DNA of 64,000 nucleotides from Gnetum montanum. Its lineage: Eukaryota > Streptophyta > Gnetopsida > Gnetales > Gnetaceae. The DNA is taken from positions 1,418,273 to 1,482,272 of the forward strand of contig MNCI01016273.1 in NCBI GenBank assembly GCA_015680685.1, in the 5' to 3' direction. The position numbers and the translations under genes are program-made. Positions within the stretch are counted from its first letter, which is position 1, and the number at the start of each line of letters is the position of its first letter. The notes under the pieces were generated by a model. The model ran no database searches. It saw only the letters and a program-made list of their open reading frames with translations, and was not told the DNA's origin. This document shows positions 1 through 12,065 of the stretch, in pieces.

Positions 1-2752
1 GTTGCAACTTTTGGTGGAAGACAAAAGGCATCCAATAATGTTGTCATCTTCTCCTCCTTACTTTGCGAATCATTCATGGTCCATGTTACATGACTAATAT
101 GGACATGAATGGAAATATCCCATGGATAGGGCATTGTTGGGAATAGCTCCTTTACATTAACAAACCAAGTAGCAAGCTATTTGTATTCGATGTCTAATGC
201 TATGAGTGCATTCTATAGCTCATGGTAATTATTCATCCTTTTGGATAGCTTCTTACTAGTTGATCTTTGACCAGTGAACTTCACCTTGAGAACATTGATT
301 TTTGTGCTTGCTATCTCAAGTTTCTTCTTGGTATCTTTATGGTGCTTGAACTCTACCTTGTACAACAAGTACAAGTTGGCTAGTTGATTTTCCAACTTTG
401 ATCATAGACTTTTGGCAATTAGCATTGCTAGGTTTGCATAGTATAGATTGGCAAGTTCAATGTATTCAATCATATCCTCAATTTTTTGCTCTTTCAAGTG
501 GATTTCAGTCTTGTAGTATACATTTATTCCATCAAAGATAGGTTGCTAGATATTGCCTCTTTCCTTGAGGTGTTGGAAGACCTAATTGGCTTTTTTCTTT
601 GCCAATTGGATTTTCCTTTCGTTGACCTCCTTCTACAATCCCACTTGGTGCTTGTAGTGATTCTTTACTCTTTTAAGCTTCAAGGCCTCATTCTTCCATG
701 CAACAATCTCAATTGTAGATTTTTGGTGTAAGGCACGAACTTCCTCCATGGAGAGGTTTTTATTTTCTGCTGTTAATCTTCTCAATTCTGCATTCACCTT
801 GGCTAGATGCTCCTACTATTAATGGATGAATCCCAAAATTTGCTACTTTTGCACATCGATATTCTTTAGGTGATGGCTTTCTATTGTCAATAGCTCATTC
901 TCATGGCAAGTATAAACCAAGCCATTCTGAATGTTATGCATGGTGGCATTGGCTAAGGATTAGTAGAAAATTGTCATCTCCTTGGCATTCTAAACCTCTT
1001 TGAGATGCTTATAAAATTGTTGGAAAGCTTCATCTCTTGTGATTACTTGGATGAGAAACATGAGATTAGTAAGAAAATATCTCAAATTAGCAACTTCCAC
1101 AGCCAAGCGCTAGTTTTCAACCATAACTATTATAAGTCTTCCCTTCATTATGATGCACTTACTGCTTGCTTCTAGTAGCTCCAATTGGGTTGTAGTGATG
1201 GTATCCAAAATATTAGACATCTAGAATTAGTTGCTCAGTTCCTAGTATTCGATCTAATAATTCTTCATCCTGGGCTATGCTTAATATTCTACTAAGGATT
1301 CCTACAGATGTCTACACATCTTTGAGTATAAAAATGTCTAGTATAGACACTGTAGGTGTGTTAAGTACATCAAGTAGTTTGTTAGCAACCACTTAGGCCA
1401 TTGTTTCTCTTCCATGGTGCTACCTCACTACAATAGTTGTTCACTCACCCTTCTCTAAACACACTTAAAAAGTAGTATCATTCCTAGGGATTTCTAGGAA
1501 TTTCTACTATTAAAAGAGAGACATTGTTACATCTTGGGTGCTTGCATTTCACCTTTTTGGTGCTTGCATTTGTTGGGATGAGAAAATTAGTACCCCACTT
1601 TTCATATGATTGATGGCTTAAGCTACTTTATTAAGGTCACTCATTGCTAGTTTGTATACAAATGGATCACCAACACTCATTCTTATTTGCTACTGCTACT
1701 ATTGCAAGAGCTTCTTTTAGAGTTCATGCATGTGATCAATGGTGGCATGTATCTCTAGGGTTATTTCATGAGTGGGTGGTGGAGGTGGTGGTTACTGCTC
1801 CTCTTCTTAGATCTCTTTTATAGGTACCTTTCCCTTCATCATTTTTTCCTAAGAAGTAGTTGGCACATGTTGGGTAGCATCATTTATGTAGTATGTTATG
1901 CCTCCCCTATTGAATAATTCTCTAATGAGGCATGGAAAGGGGAGTGCCTTTCATCCACCTTCATTTTCCTTGAGTTGCTGATCTATCTCAAAATAGATCA
2001 CTTGTGGAAGATTGATGAGGAATCTTTCACTTAGAGTGGCACATGCATGGGCAAAGAAAGTTGTAAGTTTTCTTGGCCTTACCATTGGATTAAGGTGAAA
2101 GGTTTTAATCTTGAATTATGCACATTCTAGTATAGTGAGTGTACCGAACTCCTTGTGGGCAACTCCATAGCACTATCACATCTATTCTTTCTTGATGTTA
2201 GGATTTACCTACGCTAGAATTTCAACAAGAGTGGTACTAGTCTCAGGCAACCCAAGCACATTTAAAATTAATTTCACCAAGTAAAAAAATATCATTTATT
2301 TTGAACATTAAACTAGCATGCTCTTGTTCTAGAAGAGGTAGGTATGTCCCATGTATCCTTGCTAGAAGTGATGATGGGCAACATGGGAGAGTTTTGCAAT
2401 TGCATCTTGAATTTTGGAGGAGCAAACTCCAAGAAAGGTCAAAAGTTTAACTCTTGGAGCATAGATTTCTGGACTCCTTAGATTTGATTTGATTAAGATA
2501 GACATTTGCCAAGGTGACCTCAAGGTTTAATATTAGCTCTAGTTCCTCATCTTTATGTGATTTTTTAGTTAAGGCTACTTCCTTGGGAATCTGCCTAACA
2601 AATTGCACTTTGGGCTCTTATCGAAGAGGTCCCATTGCATGGGTTTCAACTACTTTCTCTTGGGTCTATTCTTCGCCCCTTCCTATTCTTAGCCATTTAT
2701 CCCTTGGTTGGGATGGTCCTCCACCCTACACATGTTTTCCTTTAGGTGCCAT
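1..2752 (-). pseudogene. Third ORF downstream of pol (Athila env-like position), coiled-coil rich
   Basis: An ATG at 2752 opens a frame starting MAPKGKHV that can be followed to the window edge through scattered stops and a few shifts, about 900 codons. The N-terminal part is basic and charged. A middle segment (about 2100-1880) reads FFAHACATLSERFLI, then LPQVIYFEIDQQLKENEGG, then LIRELFNRGGI; this layout resembles the 'putative plant transposon protein' domain (Transposase_32-like) found in extra ORFs of plant gypsy elements. From about 1250 to 200 it becomes Leu/Glu/Lys-rich with heptad-like spacing (EHLAKVNAELRRLTAENKN), a predicted coiled coil. No convincing signal peptide or transmembrane segment was seen, so an envelope role is not supported; only the position matches the Athila env-like ORF. 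Function unknown. Confidence 0.6.
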
Positions 2753-4530
2753 TTGTGATCACAACAAAATTGAGGATTAGGATACAATGTGTAACTTTAT
2801 AACTTTTAGGTATCTTATCTTTTTTGGGTAGTTATACTTTGACTAAGTTATGACCATGGAAAATTGATTATTTTAATGTTATTTCATTTATAATGTCACT
2901 AGAGTTTGTTGGAGGGGTTTAACTCTCATAAATTGATGTTTTGATGTTAGTTTATTAGTTAAACCTTTGTGGGAGTTAGAAAATTTTCAAAATATTTTCC
3001 ATAAAAAACCTAGGATTTGTGGCACCCACAATAAAGAGCTTACCTTTGGTAGCTACAGAAATGAAGAACAAGGTGAATTAGACAAATGATTAGGAATTTA
3101 TGGATCTTGGAAGGTCCTATGCTCTGAAACATTTAAAAACTCCCCCTTCATTTATGCGTAAATGTGAAAAATTATAAAGTGTTCATGTGTATATATAAAC
3201 TTTTTACCTTGCATCGATAAGGTCTCATTAACAAAGTCTTATCTCTACATCCCCTCCATCAAAAAGGTTCTATTGATGGAGCATATGTGGAAAATTTTTC
3301 ACTTTTAAAAATTCAAAAAATAGAAGGAGTTTTAACATGAAATTGGGACCCTCAGAGAGTTAGAAAAGTCATGAACATGATGAAATACATGAAGAGGGCT
3401 TAGACAGTTTACAATATTAGAGATTGAGATTTTCATGGAAAAAATTCCATTAAGGAATGCATAGTTGGATGCAACCTATGGGAAATGCAGAAGATTTGAT
3501 TGTACAAATGCCTAAGGATAAGGAACTTAACTAGTCCAACTAAGATAAATGAACATGGCTCTTCTCCATAGTAGGCTCATGTCCTTTTTGCCCTTGCATA
3601 TCCTCAAACTAAGAAGTTCATGGATCCTATGGTTGGTTAATGGTTATGGAAAGTGAAGGACCTAGTATAGAAGAATCTATTTAAGAATTTTAACACATCA
3701 TACTAAGACATTGAACATGACATGAAAAATTGGTAGTGAGGTGAATAACGAAAAGCATTGATGAATGAGAGAGAGTGGAATGAAGTTTTGAATCATGATC
3801 ACATGATGTCCCTTGTAGATTTTGTAGTTAAATAACCTGATAAAGCTTATCCTTAGTCCAAAGAAAAGTGAACCACTTTTAGTGACTTCACATTAACACT
3901 CTAAGACTAGTCCACTTCCTCGAGATACAAGAATGCTCCCATAGGTTAATTGCCATTCCTCATTGAGAAGAAAAGAGAAGTAGGAATTGAGAAAGGGCCT
4001 TAGTTAGAGGGGACCTTCAAGCATGGGTAACATATCTTTCTAGTTTCATAACCAGTGCTTGTAGTCCCATTATTTTTTCTAAGAGGTGTGCTTTGAATTC
4101 CCATCATTTTGTTGTTGTTTTTTTTTTTGAATTTTATGTTTTTATGGATTTCTGGATGAAAACCACATCATGCAAAGACTTAACTTCCTATTATTGGTTG
4201 ATAGCAGAATAGTAAGAAATCCATGAAAATACTCAACACTCAAGAGAGTAGGTAAGGACAAAGAGTATCAAGTCCCTTTAAAGTCACACCCTTAGAAATC
4301 CATTTGAATCTTTTCCAAGTTTGGAAACTACCAAGATCACAAGTTCATTAAAGTTCTTATTAAAGAAGAGAAATTCACATTTCCAAAATAAGGAAGACCA
4401 TAGAGTGTTGTGGATGGGTGGATGATGTGGACTCACTACTTGGTACATGAAAAGGAAACTTTATCTTAGTTATCAATATCAAAATTCAAAGAGAGAAACT
4501 AGACATTAGCAATCAAAAAAAGTAAGCACA
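2753..4530 (-). other. Long non-coding spacer between pol and third ORF of element A
   Basis: No frame longer than a few tens of codons makes sense here. Much of the stretch aligns with the spacer of element B at about 19.06-19.96 kb (for example the blocks around 4100-3890 and 3660-3500, and the last 60 bases before the ORF start at 2752). The conservation shows it is an inherited part of the element, probably an untranslated leader for the third ORF. No splice acceptor can be assigned with confidence. Confidence 0.55.
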
Positions 4531-4799
4531 AATCACCATTAGCAAACAACTATAGCATCACTGAGTCCTATTGGCAATAAAGAAAAACAAAGAAATTTTA
4601 TTAGAAAACATAAGAAAAATACATACATGAAAATAAGGTAAAATATAAAAGAAATTGTAAAATATCCAAGAAAGATAAAACATACTAATGATGCTATAAA
4701 ATAAAAAATGGTGTAAAACAAAGTGTAAAAACAAAAAATTGTAAAACAAAAAATTGTAAAATAAAAAAGTATAAAAACTAAGGAGCCACTTAATTGATT
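4531..4799 (-). other. AT-rich tail after pol of element A
   Basis: An open frame of 133 codons (4539-4940) passes through here and looks like a hydrophobic, Phe-rich membrane protein. The matching part of element B (18.37-18.56 kb) is equally T-rich but differs in its predicted protein, so the hydrophobic character is best explained by T-rich composition, not by selection for a membrane protein. Confidence 0.5.
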
Positions 4800-6250
4800 A
4801 GCATAGATGACCATCTCCCCCATGACTGATTTTGAAGAAGGGGATCTAAAAACTTGAGTATGGATGTTCATCCAAGGAGGTACTACTAACATTGGCTTAC
4901 ATAGGCTCATGGAAAGGTTTGACTTATTACAAGTTGACAAGAAATTTCTTGTTTGGGCTCATAGATTTTTAGATCAACATGGCCCCAAAAGGAAAGGTTT
5001 CATAAATGATGTAAGGCCCTTCCTACAATGTTTGAAACTTAGTCTTTTAAGGTGCATGTGTGGGGTTTGAACAAAGGACCTTATGTCCCTGTTGGAATTT
5101 TACTTTCCTTATTTTGAGGGCATGGCATTTTTTATTGAATTCTTTATGCATTTTATTCAAGGATAGGGCTACCAATCAGTTCTCATCTAGCACGTTAAGG
5201 TTGATTAATCTTTCTTTTTATGATAGGGTAAGGTTAAGATCAAGGTCAATAGGCTGTTAAAAGTGGATGAACCTTGGGTTGGGTTGGAAGAGCTAGAAGT
5301 TTTCTATACACTAGCTCATAGAGAGAATAGCCTATAGGGAGTTTCTTTGTGGAGTGGTAGGCCAAAGGGCATCATTAAGTTTCATACTCTAGTCTCTCCT
5401 ATATTTGCTAATTGTTTTCATTAAGATTTTAGTGATTTCCCTATTGGTAACCTAAGATTTAATGTTGGCTTAGGGGTGATAGGGTGTTGTTAATTTATGT
5501 TCTATCCATAAGTGTTGAATTAGAATTCGAAAGGTGATTCCTGTAAAGTGAGTATTGTTATAAAAAATTAGTGCATGTGGTACCCCAAACCTATTTACAA
5601 CAATTTTTTGTACAAACTAAGTAGTTGTAGAAGATGTACAGTTAGTGATGGCTATTGCTTCTACTCATTTTATATAATTGTCAAAAGTAACTATGATCTA
5701 TACCTTTCCTTTTCACATTGGTGTGATGGGATCCATGAAGTTAATGCCCCAGATGTTGAAGGGTTCAATTGGCTAGATTCATTAGTCGAGATCTCTTTAT
5801 TTGTGTGGTCATTCCACCATCACGTTAATAGTAATTACAAGAGCAAATGAATTGGTGAGCATCCCTGAAGAGTGTTGGTGAATAATACCCTATCATTAGG
5901 ATCATAATGGTTGTGCATCTTCTCGAATAGTGACCCCCACAAAGCCTTCATGAGAATCTTAGAGAATGTGCATTTGGTTAGCATTAGGAACACACAAATG
6001 AAGTAGGCCATCGATGCACATCTTGTAAAGGTGTCTATTGATCTTCATGAAGCATTGGGCTTGATGAAGAAACTGTTGTTTCTTCTTGTGGTCCAACTTT
6101 TATGGATTTTCTTGAGTGAGAAGATATGTGAGGATGCCATTATACCATGTAGGTTCATTGTGCACTTGTTTATTTATTGCACATGCAAAGAGAAGTTCAT
6201 CAAGAAGCTAATTAGAAAGTGGACTCTCCTCCTCTTTATTGTTTCATCGT
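4800..6250 (-). pseudogene. Element A integrase and pol C-terminus (decayed)
   Basis: The zinc-binding N-terminal part is recognisable near 6.0 kb (CVPNANQMHIL, then a His-containing SHEGF stretch). The catalytic core follows with WGINFMDPITPM around 5.75 kb (first Asp intact), then FGVPHALIFYNNTHFTGITF around 5.5 kb, where the second Asp of the usual DNGTHF motif has become Tyr, and TTPYHP near 5.45 kb. The C-terminus ends with a short block (about 4.9-4.8 kb) also found in element B at 18.29-18.35 kb. Integrase would insert the element cDNA into the host genome; this copy has frame breaks and a lost active-site residue. Confidence 0.75.
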
Positions 6251-6289
6251 AAATAAGATAAGTGGTTAGCAACCATTTCCTCAATTTCC

Positions 6290-6680
6290 TTTCAATCTAT
6301 CATCATGAAATTGAATTCCTACAAGATTACAAGCCACCATATGACATGAGGGCTTATTTTTGGTTTTTTTTAGGAGGAAGTAGATTGCACTGTGATCTAT
6401 ATGCACAAATATCTTATACCCAAGTATGTAGTGCCTAAATTATTTGAAGACATACACCACTACCATCAATTCATTCTCCATTGTGGTGTAGTTTAGTTGT
6501 GTATCCATAATACTTTAGCTGATGAAATGGATGTAGTATGGATGTTTATGATCATCCAACTGCATGCACATAGCTTCCAAGGCATAGTTCAATGCATCCA
6601 TCATAATGTAAAACTATTTGGACCAATTATGTGCTCATATAATTAGAGTTTTGACAAGATTATACTAGTTGGAATGCCTT
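6290..6680 (-). pseudogene. Element A RNase H domain (decayed)
   Basis: On the minus strand, after the RT connection, the frame reads HKHPYYIHFIS, then MDTQLNYTTMENELMVVVYV and FRHYILGYKIFVHIDHSAIY. This matches the Ty3/gypsy RNase H core: the catalytic Glu in the ENELMVVV block and the Asp in HIDHSAI are both visible. RNase H degrades the RNA strand of the RNA:DNA hybrid during reverse transcription. The domain is interrupted by stops and continues downstream into the integrase region. The same block in element B is at about 16.54-16.95 kb. Confidence 0.75.
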
Positions 6681-7750
6681 TTCACATTGCTCAATCCATA
6701 TGAATAAAGCATCTTTCTTTGTTATCTCCACCAATGCTTTAGTGATCTTTGAAAAATTATCAATGAGTCATTGGTAGTAGCCAATGTGGCCAAGGAATGA
6801 TCAGACATCTTTGATAGTTTTTAGTTGGTGAGTTATTCCTTGGATGACCCTTATTTTTTCAAGGTCCACCTCAACCCGTGCTTGTGAGATTCTATGCCCC
6901 AATACAATACTCTCCTGGACCATCATATGATTCTTTTGCCAATTAAGCTAAATTGGTCTTTATACACCTTTTCAGCACTTGCTCAAGGCAATCAAAGGCT
7001 TGCTCAAATGTAGCATCATAGGTGGTAGAAGTCATCCATGAAGACTTCCATCCTGCTACCAATTTTCTATTGAAAAATGCTAAGGACAAGGCATTGGAAG
7101 GTTGTAAGAGCATTATATACACCAAATAGCATCTTTTTGTATGCAAAAGTCTCCTAGGGACTTGTAAATTTGGTTTTGGACTAATTCTTAGGTACAATCT
7201 AAATTTTTTTATAGCCACTATAACCATATAGAAATCTATAGAAGTAATTCCCAGAGATAGTGTCCAACACTTAGTCCACAAATGGCAACAAAAAATGATC
7301 TTCGTAGGTCACCATGTTCAATAACCTAAAGTTAATATAGATCCTCCACTTGTCACCTTTCTTTGGCATGATCACAAGTGGACTAACCCACAACTATCGA
7401 CAATGGAATAGATAAACCTTACCTTGAGGAGTTGTTCAATCTCCTTCTTCATGATCAGTTTCAACTTGGGGTTTAGCTATCCCTATAGTTTCCTCTTTGG
7501 CTTTATGGAAGGATGACTATAGATGAAATGTTGGCATATCTTAGGATTAATCCTAGTGATTTTAATATATGACAAATCATAGGCTATTGCCCATTTTTTG
7601 ACCACCTTCAACAACTTTTCTTTCCATTTAGGAGTAAGGTTGACATTGATTATGACTAGCTTACCATTTTTTAGAAAATCATATTTCATGCCAGTAGGTA
7701 GAGTTTCCAACTCTAGGGATTCATGTTTAACAATTTTAGAGATTTCCAAC
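6680..7750 (-). pseudogene. Element A reverse transcriptase (decayed)
   Basis: The N-terminal part (7749-7483) is open for 88 codons: LETLPTGMKYDFLKNGKLVI, then TRINPKICQHFIYSHPSIKP, the standard lead-in to plant Athila RT. The palm carries the catalytic box FMDDF at about 7050-7030, followed by LEQVLKRC and, after a frameshift, MVQESIVLGHRISQARVEVD near 6.92 kb. The thumb/connection reads VXSFLGHIGYY. Several stops and at least two shifts rule out activity. The lineage call (Athila) rests on the FMDDF and VLGHRIS segments. Confidence 0.8.
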
Positions 7751-7949
7751 TCTCCCTAATAAGTATCATTAGGTTTATGATTAGAGAGTTTGTGATGAAC
7801 TCACTCCAATTCATCCATGCCTTCAGCATAGGTACTTGTTAGCTCTTAGTTGGTTCTGTGCAAAGTGTGCTACTTTTAGGATCAATTATTAGCCATTGGA
7901 TTCCCTCCTATTTTGTGGCTACTATATATAGGAACCTTTGAATTTCTAT

Positions 7950-8690
7950 CTCATTTTCATACTATCTACATGTTGGGATTGATGTACTTTTTATGGTCCA
8001 TAGTTTCTACACACAGTTGCATCCTATATCACTATACATGATGTATGGAACTTTATTCTTCTCTATCTTTCCAAATGCAGTTTCCTTGCAAATCTCCAAG
8101 GAAAGGTCTCTGATGCCCAATTGTGTATCAATAGTAATTAGCCAATTCCTTTCCATGATGATTAGGAAGTCCCTCTTACAATTATGAACTTGTATCACTA
8201 GGAAGTTGATAGGATAAGATCACCCATAGATGATGGTTATAATTTCCTCCACTAGTCCCAAGGGAATACTGATGAACTGGTTTACCAACTCAAGATAAAT
8301 GTTACTCTTCTTGAGTGGAGGTAGGTTCTAGGCTTTATACATTTGATGAGAAATCAAATTTACACTAGAACTTGAGTCAAGAAGAGACTTTCATAGCTCA
8401 TTTTTAGTGATTTGCATATAGATTAAGGAACTCCCAAGATAAAATCTTTTCCTAGGAAGGTGGCCAGCCTTTATCTAATAGATTAATACATGGGTTAGCA
8501 TGACGATATGCACTTTGGAAGGTGTTTGGTTTGAAGGGGACTCAAATGGAATAGATGTAGAGGATTAGGGAGAAGAAGGGCTCTTAGCTACATAAGTTTG
8601 TGAGGGATTTATAGGACTATTGATTTGAAGGAATGATAATTTTTAAGATTTGGTTTCTAAACCACTTAGCTAAGAAGTTGACTAGAATCT
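7950..8690 (-). pseudogene. Element A protease region (decayed)
   Basis: The recognisable part is 8198-8007, a 63-codon open stretch reading FLIIMERNWLITIDTQLG then LSLEICKETAF. This corresponds to the C-terminal half of plant gypsy aspartic protease, where the usual ILGRPWL motif has become IMERNWL. Element B carries the same altered form (IIMERTWL at about 15.0 kb), so the change predates both insertions or belongs to this subfamily. The N-terminal catalytic Asp motif could not be found with confidence. Confidence 0.6.
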
Positions 8691-11011
8691 TACCCTACAT
8701 TGATGAAGCAAGTGGTAATTGAGTTGAGGATAGAGGAACATGTGTAGAAGGATGAGGAAGGTAATGAGGAAATGGGGATTCCCCTCTTGGAGATGAAGAT
8801 TAAGCTTTGTAGTACTTAGGAGTGTAGTAGTGATTCTTGAATGAAAGATGATTGGAAGAGTCATGCAAAGAAATGGGTTTTTGAATATAGTACCCATATG
8901 GATTAGGTTACCAATAAGGGTATTGTTACCTTGGTGGTGGCAACCCTCATGACTATCGATGCTACCACTAATGATACTACTCATAAGGTTGTGGTGAAGA
9001 TTCAGTTGAATAATAGGCATGTTGTTAGTAGAATTTCCTTGAATTTCCTTGTGGATAAGTAAATCTACTAGGTTCTTTCCTTCTTGCTACGATTTAGAAC
9101 ATACATCCCAGACTCTTGTAAGTGTGAAAAAATGGGCTAGCATCCGTTAGGATGTTTGTATTGATAGATGTCACATCCATAATCATCATCTGTTTTATAC
9201 TCCACAACCTTCTTGATTACAATAGCCTTGTTCTTATCCCTTTGATAGACACATTTAGCTTCTTTCCTTCTCCTACAATCATGATCACTACTTTTCTCTT
9301 TAGATGCCTATGCTACTTTTAGAGTGATCTAGAACTTTTCATCTAAAGAGTCCCACATTTTTTCTACTTTAGCTAAAATTTCAAAGATATATTTGTGAAT
9401 TCACAAAATATTTTGTTGCACCACCTCCACCTCATCAAGTGGTGTCTCCTTCTTATTTTCATAAAATTGGACTTCCTTTTTTATGATAGAAGGGTCCTGG
9501 TTGTACTGTTTAGGACTTTTCCTTTTCCTCAACTCTTCTTATTATTTGGAAACCTACTCTATTAGTGTTTGAATCTAATGGCCTTTAATTCTAAAATTCT
9601 CCCTTGTGCATAGATCCCAAGAATTCTCTGTATTTCTATGTAGATCCCATCTATGATATGGTGAAGTTGCTACCTTTGAGAATAACCATGGCTAGGACAT
9701 CGATGCAAAAGAGAACAGTACCTATCTACAGTTGCATCCAAGGATTCATATGTTCCTTGTTTTCCACCTTAAATTTTCTTTCTCAAGTTGTATATTTGGA
9801 AGTATGTTTGATACTTGTCATTAAAGAGCTTAAGCATCATACTTTGTATACAGATTGATTTCATCTCCAAAGGTCAGTACCAACTTTCCACTTCTTTTAT
9901 GAGTGTTCATGGGAATAGTTTTAATTTTTTTCATTCATTCTCTAGGTTTTGTAAGGCATAGGCATCATGAAAGGTTTGAATATGGTTCCTTGGATCTGAG
10001 TTGTATCCCCCTTTGAACATGGAAATATTGTTCATATCCAACTACTTGATTTTGCTATCTTTCACATGCCTTGTTGGAATTTTCACTACCTTTGTGATAT
10101 TCAACATGTTTCAAGTTGCAAGTAAAGGCTCATCATAGTCATAGCCTCTATGATGGCCATGATTCCTATGATGTCTTCTACTATCCCTTATTTCATTGTG
10201 GTGACCTCCCTTGATTGCCCATGCCCCTAATCTCGACTAGTTTGATGTGCCCTATGATCATCTCTATTCCACCAGTCACCTCCATCATAGTTACATCCTT
10301 TACAACTTTGGGAAATGCTAGAGGAGGAGGAAGAAAATGATGAAGGAAAAGAGGAAGAAGGACTAACATCATGGTGCCTACCACTTTCTCTTTGATAGTC
10401 ATAGCGATGATCATCATCATGATGCCTACCCTCGTCCCTACCATGAATCCCACATTTGGATCCTTCATGATCATGGGATGCATTTTTTCTTGAACCATGA
10501 TTATTTAAAATGGACTATAAGTTCTATTTTAAGCCTCCTTCATCAAAAGCAAGGGGATGAGAGTCAATGAAATAAGAATTTTTAGAGAAGGGATCCTTAC
10601 TATCTTTCTATCCTAGCTGGAACAAGGCATTATTGAATCATTTTCCCTTCATAGCTTCATAGTGCTTCTCTTGTTGCCAAGTGATTTTACATTATGCCTC
10701 AATGGGATTATAATCCTTAGAGTCATGATCCTACATATAGCATAGAGCCCATGGATGTCCAACCTCATAAGAGTTTGTTAGGGCATCATAGGAATTGGTC
10801 GATTGTGCGATAATAAAATGTTGACCTCCATGTGCCTCCACCACATCTATTCATCCTAGTGTAGGATGAAGTTGAAGATAGGTATATACTCATCGGGATA
10901 AGTATCTATCACTCAACATTATTAGAATACTAGCTAATTTGATCATTCATTCCTTTCATTAGATGCATGCTCAAATTTTGGTGGAGAATCATTCCTATGA
11001 GAAGAAGCCAT
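8690..11011 (-). pseudogene. Element A gag (decayed)
   Basis: An ATG at 11011, about 135 bases inside the primer site, opens MASSHRNDSPPKFEHASNER. The frame continues through stops into a His/Asp/Ser/Arg-rich low-complexity stretch (about 10.46-10.33 kb, HHDDDHRYDYQRESGRHHD, then poly-Ser), and then the gag core at about 10.03 kb, SMFKGGYNSDPRNHIQTFHD, with the spacing of the plant gag (Retrotrans_gag-like) family. A degenerate Cys/His motif (CDIYQYKHPNGC) near 9.17 kb is followed by a Tyr/Pro/His-rich tail. Gag forms the capsid-like particle. The Met-rich open frame at 10193-10498 is a different frame over the low-complexity part and is not the protein. Confidence 0.7.
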
Positions 11012-11146
11012 TTTGGATTAAAAGAAAATAAGAATCTAATTTTTACAATTACTATTATTATATGAATGATTGTGACTTTAAGATTCAATCCAATGATGTT
11101 GAATAATTTTCACTAAGTCCTAGATAGCATACGTAGCTAACTAAAG

Positions 11147-11165
11147 TCCCCAGATATGGTGTTAA
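11147..11165 (-). other. Primer-binding site of element A (decayed tRNA-Asp type)
   Basis: Immediately inside the LTR end the minus strand reads TTAACACCATATCTGGGGA. Athila and Tat elements classically use tRNA-Asp with a site close to TTGGCGCCGTTGCCGGGGA. The two differ at seven of 19 positions, five of them G to A or C to T. This places the LTR boundary at 11166 and supports the Athila assignment. Confidence 0.55.
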
Positions 11166-12065
11166 TGATGAGCAGTGAGTATACCTTACTTCAAACCATA
11201 TGAATAACTAGTGTTCACTCAATGATCTAGTGAAATTATAAAGACTTTAGATTTCTTAGTGCATTGGTTCTAAGAGGTGAAACTAATTTTTGCAATCGTT
11301 GTCTTCCTAGTTCCACTTGTGATGTGCAAAAGGTATGGTTAAGTGTAACTAAGGCATATGATTTTTATCATTTTACGTTTTATGTTTTAAGTCACCTAAT
11401 GAACAAGAATAAAGAACATGTAAATTCAATGTTTGAATGATCTAATAACTAGCTATCATTTAACTAATCCTAACATATTCATTCATTCCCATTTGCTCTA
11501 CTTATCTTGAACACATTATAACACTACTGGGTTACCAAATGTTAAGCCCTACTGGGATTACCAAGTGCCCAACATATTCTTGAAGTGGTCATACTTACAT
11601 ATGATATTAAATCAATATTAATTAATTAATTAAAAAATTAAATAAAATTACATGAATACTAAATGCTTAAGTAAATAATTAATCTAGTCCAAGTGTTGAA
11701 AGGTTTATCAAAATAGTTCATCTTTCTTATTGTCCACACTAAAGTGATCAGGTGCAATAATGCTTGAATAAAGATCTATACACTCTTTAACACCTACTAT
11801 AGGCACTTAGAAAATATTCTAACTCTCAAATGAAAAAATTGCAAGCACTTCCCTACAACTATGAAAATATTTCCATAAATTCAATAGGTAGGTGCACATT
11901 TATAGGTGGGAATAGGATGCTCTATCAATGGGTACACATCAATACATCAAACCCTACATCAACGAGATCATGTCAACAAGATCCCATTGATGGGATCATG
12001 TTGATGAGATTCTGTCAATGGGGTCACATCGATGGCATCTTGTCAACATAGTCTAGCTATGAAAT
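11166..12065 (-). repeat. 5' LTR of element A
   Basis: Aligned by eye with the LTR of B (20256-21172) and the LTR at 22705-23583. Shared blocks include the end CTCACTGCTCATCA (here at 11166-11179 as its complement), a 'cttagttacacttaaccata' stretch near 11.34 kb, and the 'taccaagtgcccaac' stretch near 11.56 kb. A TATAAAT box lies at about 11.90 kb on the minus strand, preceded by short GAT-containing repeats at 11.93-12.05 kb (see findings). The outer boundary is uncertain by some tens of bases. Confidence 0.65.

Larger units (their letters stand above)
1..12065 (-). mobile_element. Athila-like Ty3/gypsy element A (cut by window edge)
   Basis: Read on the minus strand, this stretch runs LTR, primer site, gag, protease, RT, RNase H, integrase, a 1.8-kb spacer and a third ORF, which is the order known for Athila-lineage elements. 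The RT has the FMDDF form of the catalytic box and is followed by the VQESIVLGH stretch typical of that lineage. Every frame carries stops and shifts, so the copy is dead. The 3' LTR lies beyond position 1, outside the window. Element B (12.6-21.2 kb) is a second copy in the opposite orientation; the two align from gag to the spacer. Family assignment rests on motifs read by eye. Confidence 0.85.

Noticed and set aside
486-731. Plus-strand 81-codon Leu/Val-rich frame
   Set aside because: Antisense of the coiled-coil part of the third ORF of A.
2514-2780. Plus-strand 88-codon frame
   Set aside because: It is antisense to the start of the third ORF of element A, which has a start codon and extended coding potential.
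4539-4940. Minus-strand 133-codon frame resembling a multi-pass membrane protein
   Set aside because: Its hydrophobic part is T-rich low complexity, and the homologous stretch of element B (18.37-18.56 kb) does not preserve the protein; only the first 40 or so codons match, as the pol tail.
10193-10498. Met-rich 101-codon minus-strand frame
   Set aside because: It is an alternative frame over the His/Ser-rich gag domain; the gag frame is readable alongside and matches element B.
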